A stretch of 64,000 nucleotides of DNA from Hermodice carunculata (GCA_964020975.1 OZ026628.1:57986022-58050021); one strand, 5' to 3'. Shown: positions 11,990 through 25,187, numbered from the stretch's first letter. The notes: generated by a model from the letters alone, not told the origin. Numbers and translations: made by a program.

Positions 11990-12226
11990 TTAACTCTTTC
12001 AGTGCCAATCATGACTAAAGTCGATCTGCTTAAGTCAAACTAGTCTGCATCATTATTAGGATCCAACATTTGTATACCTCGTAAAAAGACCTTTCATTCA
12101 AGTACCTGCATGCCTATAGTTCCAGAGAGAATACCCCAGATCAACAGCTTTTCTTGGCAGGCATTGGGCGCAATGCATGCCGAGAAAAGCTGTTGACTCA
12201 GTCCAAAATTTGGTACTGAAAGTTAA
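11990..12226 (+). mobile_element. TTAA MITE, subfamily C
   Basis: TTAA lies on both sides. The left end is TTAACTCTTTCAGTGCCAAT and the right end TTTGGTACTGAAAGTTAA. The hairpin at 12141-12196 has TCAACAGCTTTTCTTGGCA arms. The interior CCTTTCATTCAAGTACC is shared with the copies at 19302 and 26232. Confidence 0.85.
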
Positions 12227-13269
12227 CTGTCACCAGTGCCCACCTTTTGATTGGACGAGGCCTACTTAGTACAATACATACAGTAAATAAATGTACTTTG
12301 GCCATGCTATCTACTCTAACACCTACACCATGCACATGCTTTAGAAAAAAAGATGGAAAAGTTGAGCCCTTTTACCATGCTTTACCAGTGTTCAAGCCAA
12401 AGTTTTCTTTTTTTTTTGCAAGATGTCACTTCTTTCTTACATCATATTTTTTTCAACCGAACTTATTGCGTCTTGTATTTTCTTCCAATGGGCAGAAAAT
12501 ATAAGGCGCAATAACTTCTTTCCTACATTTTCTTTCAAAGGAAGAAATAATTTTTTCTTACATTTTCTTTTCTACTGTTCAGTATCTGAAGAGTCGTTAT
12601 CTCAGATGATGTGAACGCCTACTCCTGCTTGTGTCTGTTACTTGATCACAGGACACTGAGAGTCTGCTGACAAACTGAATGGCCATGGAGACCTTGGTGA
12701 CGTGCAATTTCCCATTGTGTGACTGGCACAAGTCTGATGGGAAGAGTTTCTCAGAATGTTGTGCTTCACACCACAGGAATACATTGGTCTCTTATTACAT
12801 CATTTATTGCCAGATCCAGTACAGTTTCTCCCAGGAACTGAGAGTGTTATGCACTGGGTGAACTTACAGAGAACTTGAGGTTGCAGATATAACGGTCACT
12901 TTGCACCGAAAATCAAACTTCCTCAAAACTGACTTTTTATCATTTTTGGTTAAAGGTACCAATGATCTCTCACCACACTGAGTAGCCTTGTTATGATTTC
13001 TTCTTTTTACTCTTATGAGAATATTAAGCCAAAAGCTGTCCTGTGTGCATGAGCATCTTTCATTATTAAGTGAAGTCATGTGTCAGTGTTTATTCGGAAA
13101 TATAAGTCCATCTGATTCGAGAGCTGGGATTGTGCAGTGATGCGTCTGGCACCATTGTGCACAGTGTCCCTGATACACGGTCTCTTTCAGTGCCTATGTA
13201 TTTACCAATATGTGTCACAACTGTACTCAATGGTCAATATGAGCATCAGAATGGTCTCTCCTGATAACC

Positions 13270-13436
13270 CTGGTGTTGGGATTCCCATAACAGACCATTA
13301 TAGCAAACCCCCTCATAACAGAGGGGCTTTTAACATAGAAGTAAAACTGTATTTCAGTGGGAACCAAAATACGGTACACACCGTGTTACATTAGAAACCG
13401 CCTTGTAATGAGTGGTGTTATAAAGAGGGGACACTG
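13270..13436. mobile_element. degenerate TA-type foldback element
   Basis: The right end GGGGACACTG before TA and internal CATAACAGA/TTATAAAGAGG words resemble the CAGTG...CACTG family. The left end is worn (TGGTGTTGGGATTCC). Confidence 0.45.
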
Positions 13437-13440
13437 TATT

Positions 13441-16400
13441 TTTAATTTAACCCTGCACATGTGAAACCAACCAGCTGAAACCACATAATGGCTCAAGCTT
13501 GTGCAACATATAACATCAAAAAACTTAATTTTCAAATGTATTCCTCTGGTTTTTTGTTTGTTTTTTTTTCATTGTGACAACACATCAAGGGGCACTCTGT
13601 ATGATGGTAATTTTTAACAAAGATCAAAGTAAGGGAGTCAGTCAACATGATGTAACAGCCTATTACTCTTTAAAATTGCCTCTTTCACCTTGGCTGCAGA
13701 TTTCTCAGCATCAAATTGTGTATAAATTCTTAAATTTTTAGGCAGCCATGCTCAACAACTCTGATCAATCCTTACAAACTCAGCAAGAATGTAACTAAAA
13801 TGTAACTCAAGACTTTTTTCCATTTGCTGATATTCCATTTCTTTATGGGATTTTTGAACCTATACACATAATTGAATTTCTGGGTCTGCTTAAAATACTT
13901 TGAACACACATAAAATAAAAACTGTCCCATTGAAAGAAAAAGAAAAAGGAAAAAATGCCTTTCTACATTATAGTTTAAGGAACAATTTCACAATTTTCAA
14001 ACATGTAGTTCTCATAAACTGGGAAACATCTTGTCACAAAGTGTAAATGAGACCCCTTGACAAAAATGCCAATTGCACTTCTGAATAATAATTTCAAAAC
14101 TTTATTTTAACATGAAAGAAAACTACATGCTGGTACAAATCAGAAAATATATAAAATTTTATGACCGCAGACAATTAAAGGGAGGCACTCTGACACACTT
14201 AGTACCGAATTGCTTTAAACGTTTCCAGATAGCTTCGCAATCTTAAATTACCCAAATACATCATTGTACATGTACCAGTACAGTGGATAACTTCTGGTAC
14301 AAACGTAAGAGGATAAGGTATCACTTGCGGCACTGGAGACCCAAGTGAAGCACATGCTGCTTGTCAAAGATATACATATGACCGCACTCCATGCACTGGG
14401 ACTAAAGTTTACCAGTGTTTGGTTCAAGCCATTCATTTAAAAGCACAGGAAGTGTCCATTTTTGCTTCTTGTTTATTTATTCATTTATTTATCATTATCC
14501 CTTTCCCTGCCTCCTAAATGGTAAAGACCAGCTGCTGGCCAAATGTAATCTGCACCCTTTTTTTTTTGACCAATTTCAGCAGTAATGAGGCTAGCCTTAA
14601 AAATAAGTTTGTTTGGTGTAAAAACTGCATCAAGCAGGTGCCAGTAATAAAATGTACATATTTTAAAAAATTTGTGAGTTTTTCCCACGAGGAGGGCTTT
14701 TTCCATTCTTTTAAGCATATGTACCAGCATTATTTAGCCATTATCGTTTGAGTAACTCCAGATATTTTTGTACCCTCTTAATATTTAATGGACTTATATA
14801 TTAGAAAAAAATTGAGCAAATGGAAACTGGTGAAAAAAAAAGTAATCAGCATCTTTTTATTAATGCCATACATGTACATTAGGGTTCTACCAATACTATT
14901 CTTGAAGGCTTGTCTCAGAATTTTAAACAAATAAAAAACTGCAGGTGACACCTACAAAGATAACATGCTGCAAATAAACCCCATTCCTTGGTATGGGTTG
15001 GCCATTTGGAGCCCAAACCTTATCCATGAAAGATTTTGGCTTGGGCCTTATAAGCCTGGTGGCAGTCTAATTCAAGGGGGAAAGGTTCAAGTAATTTTGT
15101 CACCTTTTCTCGTGAGCACTGCTCACAGTTCCAGCCTTTTTCAGGGCCACAGAATTTTTTTAGGCAATGAATTTACACAAAAGTCTTTTGAATCAGTTTA
15201 GGGATCAGAAAGCTGTATAGTACTATGATGACACCATAACTCTGTGTGTCTGTCATAAAACATACACACACACATACACATGTACATACACTGTACACAC
15301 ATATACATATGGGAAAAGAATGAAAACAAAACAGAATAACTTTGAATAAATCTGCATAAAACTGAAGTAAACCTGGAAGAGTTTATCATATTTATACACT
15401 TTATTCCTGTCTTCCCTAAATATTTTCACAAAATATATTTAAATCACAGAACAAAACTTTTCTTAACCCTTGAGAAAAGACAACTTGCCACATCAGCAGA
15501 CTGAGTTCAGTGAACATTTCCTCCACATTAGCCTTGGAGAAGTCCATCCATCAGGCTGTTTTATCTCTAATTATGGTTAAAACTGAAGGTCACTGCATAA
15601 CATGGGTGTGGTACAGGCACAGAGTCTTTAGGGCAAACAGTCTGCTGGCTGGCAGGGAAAGCCTTAGTCCATGTTGTTAACAGTAATTGATGACTGCCTA
15701 ATGTTGCTGCAGTCACTGAAAAACCATAAGTAGGGACAGTCCTAAGGTACACTGCTGTATATCAGATCTCCAGGCGAGGGGATAGCTAGTGTTGGCATTA
15801 CTTTGGGAAGTTATAATTTCTCCCTCACCAGATGGTGCTGCATGTACTTTACAATTAGAACCAAGACCTGCCCTCCAGGCCAACTGTCTGTTTGAACCCT
15901 GCACTTACTGCACATCCATATACATATTACAGGCTCACACTCTACTTAAACCAGCATTGGGGACACAACAAGTTGTGGGCAGGACCTACCTGGGGCCACC
16001 TAGACATTACAAAGTATGAAATGATTCTGGAGAATGACTGGAGTTTTGCAGGCAACAAAGATGTCCAACACTCATGACTGAAAAATTTGACCACTTCACT
16101 GAGAAAATGTGCCCAGCTCCATTTCTTCAGGAGTGCCACCAATGACCACATATTTTACTCTTGTTGGCCACACATACAAGCTGTCTTGGCAACAGCTAGG
16201 AAATTCCCTGTTGTTCTTGGTAAAACCTATATTTGTTTGGCAAGAAAATAGAAATTTGCTTTGTGTTATAGAAACCTTGGATATTTGCTGGCACAAGCCA
16301 AAATGTTCTATTGTTGTCAAGGTACTTACTTTTGCATGTACTAAATTTCACACCCAGGCCCATTTATCACTTTACCATTTTGCAGGTCTTAAATTTCACA

Positions 16401-17032
16401 AATGTGATATGCCATAAATTGAATAATCATTCTTACTTTCCCTTCTTGCACTCATGAAAAAACCATGTAAAATTAAACATTTTTTGCAGTGTTTTTTGTA
16501 TACATCACACACACATAACATTCTCATTACAAATCAGTCTTGGGATACTTTTAACAATTTTGTTTAATTTATTTATTATATTGATATCGATATGAGTAAA
16601 AATTTGATAGTCTCCATGGCAATCCATTTATACAATGAGGTCCCATCAAAAGGTCAATACCTTCACCTAGAATTTCTCAACAGACATGCAGCAAGGAAAA
16701 GAAATTCAGTAAAAAAAAAATGGACCTGAACATGACAGACTATGAAAGTTTCTGGTTGAACACACCATCCTTTGTGTTTTCTATCCTTTGTGCAATTGCT
16801 ATCATAAATGAGAAAGCATGGATATGGTCTACCATGCAGGCAACAGAGATTGGGATGAACAGTAGGCTGGAGCAGGGTATTAGCCACCGAGGTAAGGCAA
16901 CTACACTGTAGAGATTATAACAAAATGACGTTACATAGTCATGCTTCAGTGTCATAAACAATGACAAATACACGTAGATGAGTTAAAAGAGGAAGAGAAC
17001 TTGATTAGGACAGCTATTCTGAGATCAGTCAG
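13441..17032. other. intron sequence, nothing recognised
   Basis: About 3.6 kb of AT-rich intron with short A/T runs and a small CA-rich stretch near 15260-15310. Several 60-100-codon frames overlap one another on both strands at 15.7-16.4 kb without splice sites or recognisable motifs, which is typical of chance. Confidence 0.5.
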
Positions 17033-17270
17033 TTAACTCATTCCGCCCTGATGAAGACCAAGTCAACAGCTTTCCTTGGCACACTCTGGGCGCATTGTGC
17101 CCAGAGCATGCCAAGGAAAGCTGTTGACCATGGGCATATAATTTGGAATGATCTTCCATGCAAGTTTTATCCAAAATTTTGAAAAATAATCCCTAAATTA
17201 GTAAAATACAATCAGCAGACGACATTCAGATATGGGCAGGAAAAAACATCAGTAGGGTGGAATGAATTAA
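17033..17270 (-). mobile_element. TTAA MITE, subfamily B
   Basis: The ends are TTAACTCATTCCGCCCTGAT and the complement of TTAATTCATTCCACCCTACT. The hairpin at 17062-17128 has 30-base arms with 28 pairs. It shares GCAGACGACATT with subfamily A but otherwise has its own interior. Confidence 0.85.
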
Positions 17271-17539
17271 TTTGTGCTTCTCAGAAAGTGATGTATACAT
17301 TAAAATATTTATTGCCTAATTTCTCCAGGATGTGAAATTTAAAAGCAGGAGTTTGTCCTAAAAATTTGGAGTTTGATTTTTTATACTGTTTCCAGTGCAA
17401 TGCTGAAGTGACCATGCAATAAAGATCTGTTACCATTGTTGTCAGTCTGTATCATTTCTGTTACTCAGAGATGTCTGTTATTGCCAAACTATGGATGTAC
17501 GTGTTTACATCTTGTAAACCCTACATACTTTTCAAACAA

Positions 17540-18515
17540 CAGGACTGTGACAGTCCTGTGCTCAGCTGATGACAAGGGATGCACAGATTGAGGTGGCCAC
17601 ATGTACAAGCATGTACAGCATAACCGACTTCTCCTAATTTTGATAACTCATTAAAAATAAGAAAATGAGAACTGCACCATGCAGTGAAAATATTTATTGG
17701 AGGTTGAACATGTGCAGGTATATTCCCACTCAGTTTGGTGAGAATCCAACACAGGCAGCGACCCCTATATTGCCAGGCGAGACTCTCCTTTCCAAGACAA
17801 CAAGACATGCAGTTGGGGCAGAAAATCAATACTGTATTGGCCGTACAATTCCAGAAAATATTTTGTCCAAAAATATAAAAAAAAAAAAATCTTCAGGAAT
17901 GTATGCAATTACCAATAAGCACCGAATGTTAAAAATTTGTTTGAGGTCAAGGATCCCCAGTGATACCACACTGTGATCTACTTTCACGGACTCTTCTGCA
18001 GGGAACATTCCTGCCAAGTTTCAGCACAATCTGAGTGAAGCTTTTGGAGAAGTCAAACATAGCAAACACAAGCAAAAAAAAAAAAACAAAACAAAACAGA
18101 ACAAAACAACCCCCCCCCCCCAAAAAAATCCTCAAAAAGTAAACAGAAAAAAATTGCTGCACCACCTCTTGAACAAATTAAAGTTTAGTGGTCCCCAGAA
18201 TTGTCCCCATGCATTTAAAGGAATTTGCCAATCAGTTTCGGAGAAGATTTTATACATTTTGCCAAAAACAAAAAACATAAAAAAAACACAAACAACCCCC
18301 CCCTCCACCACCCCCCCCCAAAAAAAAAACAACAAAAACAAGACCCCCCCCCCCCCCAAAAAAAAATTACTGGAGCGTGACCATCTGAACAAAGCATGAA
18401 GTTTCAGTTGGACTTTATTGACAGTTTTGGAGAAGAATTTTGGGACAGATGATGGACACAGACATGTCATTTAAGCTCGACTGACTTGTCAGCTGAGCTA
18501 AAAAATCGGTTAACA
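17540..18515 (-). repeat. diverged array, minus orientation, with A/C-rich slippage tracts
   Basis: Read on the minus strand it starts at about 18510 with AGCTCAGCTGACAAGTC and then AATTCTTCTCCAAAACTGTC, ACTTCATG-type and CAAATGG-type boxes. These are the same head and boxes as the plus-strand array at 53110. Runs of A and C at 18070-18365 have expanded inside it. The GC-skewed 112-codon frame here is an artefact of those runs. Confidence 0.6.
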
Positions 18516-18599
18516 CCCACTTGTAACAGGTAATGAAACAGACTTCCCACATATATCTTACCATTAAACATGACTGGCCAATAGTCAGACAACTGTAGC

Positions 18600-19045
18600 A
18601 ATTTCATGTGTTCTCTAATCCTCTTCCTCCCCCCCTCCCCCCCCCCCCCATCTCATACTAAAGGAAGGGGTCTCATCTTTGGAGTCAATGATATTGATAC
18701 AGTTGTTCAACTTCTGGCCTTGAATATTGATGCACTACAAAAATATGGTTGAGAACATGGGCATGGGACTATGCATACAACACTGATCAAGTAAGTCAAA
18801 TTACCCAGATTCCTCTGCAGTCGGCGAGCTACAAACAGTGATTAAAATTAACCGGTCATGCATTTTTGCACACAAATTTTTGTCATACAGGGATTTATGC
18901 ACACCACCATGAATTTTACAAATCAATCTGTCCACACCACATACACATTTCAATTGAGGAATTTTTCAATACAAAGCTGCTCTTATTCTATGGAATGCTG
19001 ACAGATGTTTCACTCTGTATGCCCACTAATCGTGAGAAAAGTCCT
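18600..19045. other. intron sequence with a C run
   Basis: A C/T-rich run lies at about 18625-18650. Nothing else was recognised. Confidence 0.5.
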
Positions 19046-19240
19046 CTTCCTTTGTTATTACGATGACATCCCGTTACAATGACACCATCTCTTCGTCGTA
19101 AAATGTGTCAAACAGCTGACTAATATATCATACAGAAGTCAAAAAGAAAAAAAAAATGAATTTAGGTCCCTCGAAAGCTGGGCCTTTTTTAAAAGTGAAC
19201 ATGTTGGATACCTGAGTGTTGTTATGATGAGGTTTCACTG
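19046..19240 (-). mobile_element. GAAACCTCATTATAAC-type element, worn left end
   Basis: The right end GTTATGATGAGGTTTCACTG before TA is the reverse complement of the left ends at 19396 and 31300. The left end near CATCCCGTTACAATGAC is degraded. Probably Tc1/mariner-like. Confidence 0.55.
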
Positions 19241-19301
19241 TACTGCAGTGGTACATGTACCTGCTATAAAGGTCATGACCTTTGACAGATTGCATGTCTT
19301 T

Positions 19302-19868
19302 GTAACTCTTTCAGTGCCAATTGCAACTGAAGTCAACCTACTTAAAACAAACTGCTCTGAATTATACTATGGGTGCTAGATTCATGTTCCTTGTACAGTG
19401 AAACCTCATTATAACAACACTCAGGCACCTGACATATTCGATATAATGACACAAATTTTCCTGGGAAAGAGTTGATTTTCTTTGCTATTTGATTCATTTA
19501 CATGACATATTCAGTTATCGGACACATTTCTTAGGAAACAGATGGTGTAAGTATAACGAGTTTTCCTTGCACAAAGGCCTTGGATTCAAGTACCAGCATG
19601 CCTGTAGTTTCATAGTATACTTGCAATGCCATAATTCTGGCCAGAATCTGAGAATCTATTCTCGTAAAGATTCTCCTACACTTGTCTTTCGTTTAAAAAA
19701 AAACTGACAAAAATCCAAATAGATTCTCGCAAAATTTTATGAAATTCTGGCCTTGTAAATATACAATAATGTGGGTGACCAGGTTTCCTTAGCATACATT
19801 GAGGAAAGCTGCTGAAATGAGGTCAATGTCACTCACATACAATAAAATCTGAGGCACTGTACAAGAGA
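19302..19868 (+). mobile_element. TTAA MITE, subfamily C, twice invaded
   Basis: It starts GTAACTCTTTCAGTGCCAAT (the first T of TTAA is lost). The interior matches the 11990 and 26232 copies up to ATTCATGTTCCTTG, resumes after an insertion at CAAGTACCAGCATGCC, and shows a decayed hairpin near 19768-19805. A second insertion (about 19630-19757, with ATTCTGGCC repeats inverted at its ends) separates these parts. The right end is approximate. Confidence 0.6.
19396..19572 (+). mobile_element. TA-flanked element nested in the MITE
   Basis: The left end is CAGTGAAACCTCATTATAAC after TA. The interior GACACAAATTTTC and CATATTCAGTTAT words match 31300-31475. The right end near GTATAACGAGTTTTCCTTG is approximate. 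It splits the older TTAA element. Confidence 0.65.
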
Positions 19869-19911
19869 AACACGTACTAACTTTCATTAGAAAAGCTCTT
19901 TCCACTCTGTA

Positions 19912-20091
19912 CAGTGGTCCAACTCTTATAAGGGGCCCCTCTCACCAGAGGCCACCCTTCTTAAAATGTCAGCATTTTTGGGCAGAAAGTATGGTATTTC
20001 CATTATATTCTCCCCTCAAGAGAGGCCACCCCTCTTATACGGCCATTTTTTGGCTGCATCTGGGGGGGCCTTATAAGAGGGGGGACCACTG
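19912..20091. mobile_element. TA-flanked foldback MITE, CAGTGGTCC type
   Basis: Between TA dinucleotides, the left end is CAGTGGTCCAACTCTTATAA and the right end CTTATAAGAGGGGGGACCACTG with near-complementary arms. Internal GAGAGGCCACCCCTCTTA. 180 bp long. Confidence 0.85.
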
Positions 20092-20109
20092 TACTTATCA
20101 TGCTGACCC

Positions 20110-20645
20110 TAGAATTTTCAAAGTTGATCCCTGTGGCCTGGAAGCATAGCTATGGTCACTGGTATGCAATCCCATCTAATCTCCTTATAGGATGGTTACA
20201 CACATGAAATTCGCTTGCAGTACCTCTCTTTATTCTTAAGTTATTACGATGAGAATGCATATGATATACAACTGAAAGTTGACCCTTTGATAAAAAAAAG
20301 TTGCCCCAGTGATCTTGATACAGAGTCCAGGACACTGATGTGCAATCCAATCCCACCTCTCCATAAGAGGTTTGCACACACCAAATTTGGTAGACGTAGC
20401 TCTTTTTATTCTCAACTTATGGCGATGAGAGCAAACAAGACACACAAGTGACAATTAAACCCTGTGACCATGGAACTGGGTCAAGGTCACTGATATGCAA
20501 TCCCATCTGGGACCTTCACAAGAAGGTTCCACATACCAAATTTGCTGGAGGTTGCCCTCTGTATTCCAATGTTAACAAATTGAGGACACAAACTAGAGAC
20601 CTATGCATCATCTCATGGCCATCATCAAACAATCATTGAATAATA
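20110..20645 (+). repeat. three-unit tandem repeat (~165-bp unit)
   Basis: Units share GGTCACTGATATGCAATCCC, ACACACCAAATTTGGTAGA and TTATTCTCAAGTTAT-type boxes. The same unit recurs at 60180-60480. TCAAGGTCA occurs in the third unit. Confidence 0.7.
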
Positions 20646-21690
20646 GGTCAAGGTCACACAACATACTACAAAATTTAACCACTGGCCTCTACATGTCACA
20701 GACTTTTGTCTGCATAATATTCCTGTAATGGTATATTTATACATATGTACAAATTTGGATGTACTGATTATATATATATAAAAAAAATCATTTCCTGATA
20801 AATTGTGTGTTGAATTTCCCTCTGTGACCTAAAGAAAACAGGTCAAGGTCACCCATATTATGCAACATGTAGCTTCTCTAGGATACATATTTGTGGTACA
20901 CTTGGTATTGCCAGCATTCTTATATCGCAACATGTCAAATTTAGTGTCCTTTATGACGTCCTTAATGACCTTCAAAAATTGGTCAAGGTCACCCCCAAAT
21001 TTGATCATTGGCATCATAAATATGACGTAAATTTGGAAGTTCCATCTAAATTCATAATCAAAATAATGAATTTCATATACTTGTTACACCTGTAATGTTA
21101 GTTCCACTTCCTACAACCACAGGTCTTAAGACTTTTGTGCACAAGTTCAGATGTAGTGACCATAACAAAAAATAATAATTTCCTGAAATGCATTTCCTCC
21201 GTGACCTTGAGAATAAAGTGCGTACAGACCATCCATACTATGTAACATATAAATTCTACATGTTGCATTTGTTGTACATTGGGTATTATTGGCCATCTTC
21301 TTTCTTAACATAATGAATGTAATATGTTTTCAACATCTTTTAGTCTACATCTTCCATAACACTGCGGGTAACACCACCAAATTTTAGTGCCTTTTTGTGT
21401 TTTTTACTGATCGACATTGCCGTTAAGTTTTGAGATGACTCTTTTAAAAGTTTTCACTAAACAGCACTCTCAAATTTTTCCTAATTTTGGCCCAAATATT
21501 ACATAATACTACAAGTGGTGGGACAAATTGTATCAAACTCCACCTAGATTTACACACACTTGATAATTCCCAAAGGGTATACAGGGTTAACATATAAACT
21601 GTTGATTGTGTTGCATTCACAAGCAAAGGTCTACGGATGATTGGAAAGACGGACTGATCGATTAAGTGACGGACTGACAGACATGAATGA
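20640..21690 (+). repeat. diverged larger-unit repeat with AGGTCAAGGTCA words, ending in GGACGGAC-type tail
   Basis: Successive units start with AGGTCAAGGTCAC (about 20645 and 20840) and contain TATTATGCAACATG, TTCTTATATCGCAACAT and ACACACTTGATAATTCC boxes like those of the 34.4, 42.2 and 48 kb copies. The end at 21625-21685 reads AAGACGGACTGATCG and GACGGACTGACAGAC. Confidence 0.6.
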
Positions 21691-21729
21691 TCACATAAGC
21701 CTCCTGATCTATGGTCAACAGGACTAACA

Positions 21730-21808
21730 AAAACTGGACTGTGAAATTGGTGGTCTTAATATAGAATGGTCTCTTTACAGAGCCGTCATAAAAGGAGATT
21801 CCATTGTA
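21730..21808. mobile_element. partial TA-type foldback element
   Basis: GTGGTCTTAATATAGAATGG and the end GGAGATTCCATTG before TA match the right half of the element at 32818-32987. The left half is missing or unrecognisable. Confidence 0.45.
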
Positions 21809-21896
21809 TGCAAAATGATTTTTTTTTACTTCACCCAGACAAACCTTACTTCCATACCAAATTACCATAAATTGCTTTGAGTGACAGCATACTTAC

Positions 21897-22128
21897 TGTT
21901 GTGAATAGTGTTTCTCCAAGTTGTGTTTTTTCTGTTGTGTTTCCTCAATGGGGTAATGGGGTAGCTCATACGGAGCCGACTTGTCATTAACCAGGGCATC
22001 ATGGCAGTGTTGAAAGATATTTCCAGCCAGCTCCTCAAACTTCTCGTCCATCGGTGAGTGTATGTGCTTTGGAAATATGATCTTGGATGGTTGGAAGATT
22101 GGGGATGTGGGATTGCTTCCTGGAGAAG
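21897..22128 (-). CDS. AMPD2: AMPD2-like exon 3: AMP deaminase N-terminal conserved segment
   Basis: This exon is 232 nt, with acceptor TTTTAG at 22134-22129 and a perfect donor, GTAAGTAT, at 21896. It encodes about 77 residues. The segment MDEKFEELAGNIFQHC followed by DKSAPYELPHYPIEETQQ matches, from memory, the conserved AMPD2 N-terminal block (SMD, then an E-rich helix, then SAPYEFP and PIEQ followed by a charged helix). The shared SAPYE word favours AMPD2 over AMPD1 and AMPD3. The charged helix ends LEKHYSQQ at the splice site. It enters in phase 1 and leaves with two bases (CA) that are completed by G of the next exon to give Gln. GC content and codon use stand out from the flanking AT-rich intron. 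Confidence 0.88.
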
Positions 22129-22189
22129 CTAAAATCACACAATACATGAAATACTATCAGTACTGAAGGCTGAACAGGACACACATTGC

Positions 22190-23870
22190 TAAAGGGGGGC
22201 ATTTTTCTGTTTCTCCTCACCACACAGGGTGATGGCTTTACCTTGTAATTTTAGGTATTTATTCTCCTTATTAATTAAGACTGAAATATGAGCCTATCTC
22301 TTCACCGCCATTGATTCCCCCTGTCAACACGAACGCTCGCACTGCCAAAATTCATATCGATTGAAAAGGAGGCTGCCATTGGAAACATGTCGTCACTTGA
22401 TTGAAATAGAAACTGCCATAGAGGTTGTTGTATGAAAGAGAAATGGGCGTGGCAAAAGCAGGGCAAACAACCGAGATCAGGAAATTCCGTGCACTTCTAA
22501 ACCAATAGAAAGACAGAATAAATACCTATTATAAGATACTGTGTTGTCCCAACAACTGAGCCCTCCTATGTAGCAGCATTTATCTTTTGTTGGAATAAAG
22601 CATAATTTTGCCTGGTAAACAGACCAATATTGATGTTTTCTCCACTTGGAGCTGGGTCTGCTTTGCAGACAAGCATGATTTTACAAAGCAAATATGGAAA
22701 AAAAGTTACAAAATGATTTTACAAAGGGTGCGTTTTTTTTCTGGTAAGACTGGAAAAACTACACAACGTCATAAAGCATTTAAATGCCCCGATGCAGTCT
22801 ATCCCTGGGTATAAATTCGTTTAAACAGACCAACCAAGATGTCCAAAATGTAAGCTAAAAAGATCTAAAAAAAAAAACGCATGCACACACACACAAAAGA
22901 TAAGAGTAATCTAAACTGGACAATGGTAAGATTTTACCCTTTGTTCTTGGTGCAGCAAAACATAAAATTTTGAATACATAAACTGAAGTATGTAGCCACA
23001 GGAATTGCATTTATACGCCATAGGAAAAACATAATTTGGCCAAACAGACACCCTAGCCTACTTTGTTTGGTGGTCCAACAAGATTATTGGTGACCTCGGT
23101 GCCCGGACACCTGATAAATCAAGCTGTGACCTAGGTGGTAATGAAGGCACAGGTACAATCACACATGGGCCCCCTAGTGCCAAACTGTTCGGTAAATCTC
23201 TAGTGCTACAGGTAGGAAAACCACAAAAATATTAACTTCCTGGAACAAAGATCAATACATTTGCACATGTAAATGTGCCTCAATATACATTAAAATTAAC
23301 TTGTATTGTTACAAAAGATGTGATAAATGACTGATAATTGATACATTTATAGATATCAGGGTTTCTAAAAAGGTTTAAAGAAAATACCAACATGCACCTC
23401 CAACACAAAAGAGTACTAGACAATTAAGCATTAGGGGGTTCATGTGTCAATAGGGAAGAGCAAGCCGAAGCTTCCTCTATTCTTCCTGTACAGCACACTT
23501 CAGTCCATAAAGCTACAGTTCTGGTTACTTCCCATTGTAATTTGAGCTCAATAAATAACCACTGTGTCACAGAAATCAGGTGACCTAGCTGTCACAGTGT
23601 TGCCAAGCCTCTTGGACTACCCGGGAGACTACCTGAATTTTATGCAGAAATTTCTAGAAAAATTGTACATTTTTGACATTTTTAAGCCACCTCCTGGAAT
23701 TTCATCAATATGTTCCTTCTATATTTCATATTAATTCATCAATATCCCTTAATTTTACTTTCTATCTCCCAGATTTTAGGTCTGGCAGGTTGGCCACACT
23801 GCTGTCACCACAGTGGCTGCATACAACAAGTACCACTGTACATAAATGCATGGTGAGCAGGCTTCCAAGA
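22190..23870. other. intron 3/2 flank, nothing recognised
   Basis: Intron 2 sequence upstream of exon 3. It is ordinary AT-rich DNA. A CA-type end (CAAGTACCACTGTA near 23828-23841) is a probable fragment of the 1725-type MITE. Confidence 0.5.
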
Positions 23871-23874
23871 ACAC

Positions 23875-24109
23875 TGAAACCCTTAAGGTCCTAATCACGG
23901 CGATACATGTAGTCGTTTTCTAATTACCCTGAAACATACAACAGTTGAAAGATTCAAACTGCTCATGAAGATACCTTTCATGCAAATACCAGCAAGCCTA
24001 GTCTAAAGCAAAAAGTAGTCTAAGTCAACAGCTTTCCTTGGGATTCTTTATGTGCATTGTCCCAAGGAAAGCTGTTGACTCAGTGTTAAATCAGTGTTTT
24101 AAGGGTTAA
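23875..24109 (+). mobile_element. TTAA MITE, subfamily D
   Basis: The right end is CAGTGTTTTAAGGGTTAA and the left end TGAAACCCTTAAGGTCCTAA. The hairpin at 24024-24079 has perfect 20-bp arms. The interior CATGAAGATACCTTTCAT is shared with 30038-30273. Confidence 0.8.
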
Positions 24110-25187
24110 CAGCTGTAACTGAATACGAAATGCAGATTCACATTCAATACATCTGAAGTAATTTGTGATTGTATCAACCATTGACCATGCTCCAGCTGAC
24201 ACAGGTGCCTGCAACAGCTGGGGCATGACTTGTTAGACAGTGATCACAGGAAAAACGATGGCTCAGTGTTCATATCACATTTGCTGCACAAATCAATGAA
24301 CACTCCACACATATGATTTTACTGAATACTAACTGATTGAAATAAAACTGTCCCAACTTTATTTCCCCTAACTGTAAATCTGGGCACAATAAATGTAAAT
24401 TTTAAATAATAACATTCCAGTTTTTACTCTTGTAATCAGGAAAGCTTGGGAAAAGCTGTAAATACCCCATGGGAATTTGTGCTTACACAGCATTATTTGT
24501 GACCATAACCTGATAATGTGATGGCATATTTGAAACATCATCACTACTCACAATAAATACCCATCCTTCATGTTTTTCACTAATTACATGCAGGGCTTTT
24601 TCATTATTTTTACTTGCTCTAGTCCTCATGTCTAGTAGATTTGGTATTTCACTAGCCCTCCATTCTGAGTTACTTGTTCACCAATAGATGAACATTGTAA
24701 ATCCAATTTAGAAAACCAAAATTTCTTGTTGCCTACAGGGCAAGTGCTTCATGATTTTAACTACCCCAGACTGGAATTTGATTTCTTAGGGGTTACAGGA
24801 CATGCAAATTATGGAGCCCTGTGCACATATATATGAGATACATGTACATCCTGTGTGCTCAAAAAACCCCTGAGATTTAACAAGATGCACACTACATATT
24901 ATTTAGGATACATAATATGCATGCATCTATCTGTCCTGCTGTCATTCCGAGTCAGGGAGATCTGGCAAGTACATGTATATAGGTATTCCAGGCCAGGTGA
25001 GGTTCTTAAAAAAAACACATGAGATACAGCCCTGTTTTTCTGGCTGACAGGGCTGCACCTAATACCTGATGAATGCTGCTGCGAAACCCTACACTTGACT
25101 TGTACCACTTGCTTACCATATTTTCAATCCAAACCCATTCCTGAAATTTGTGATGCTACAAGTATGACAGACCACGCATAAACACAC
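24110..25187. other. intron 2 sequence, nothing recognised
   Basis: No repeat or exon seen between the MITE and exon 2. Confidence 0.5.

Noticed and set aside
18132-18470. 112-codon minus-strand frame, Gly/Phe-rich
   Set aside because: It comes from A and C runs inside a worn repeat array.
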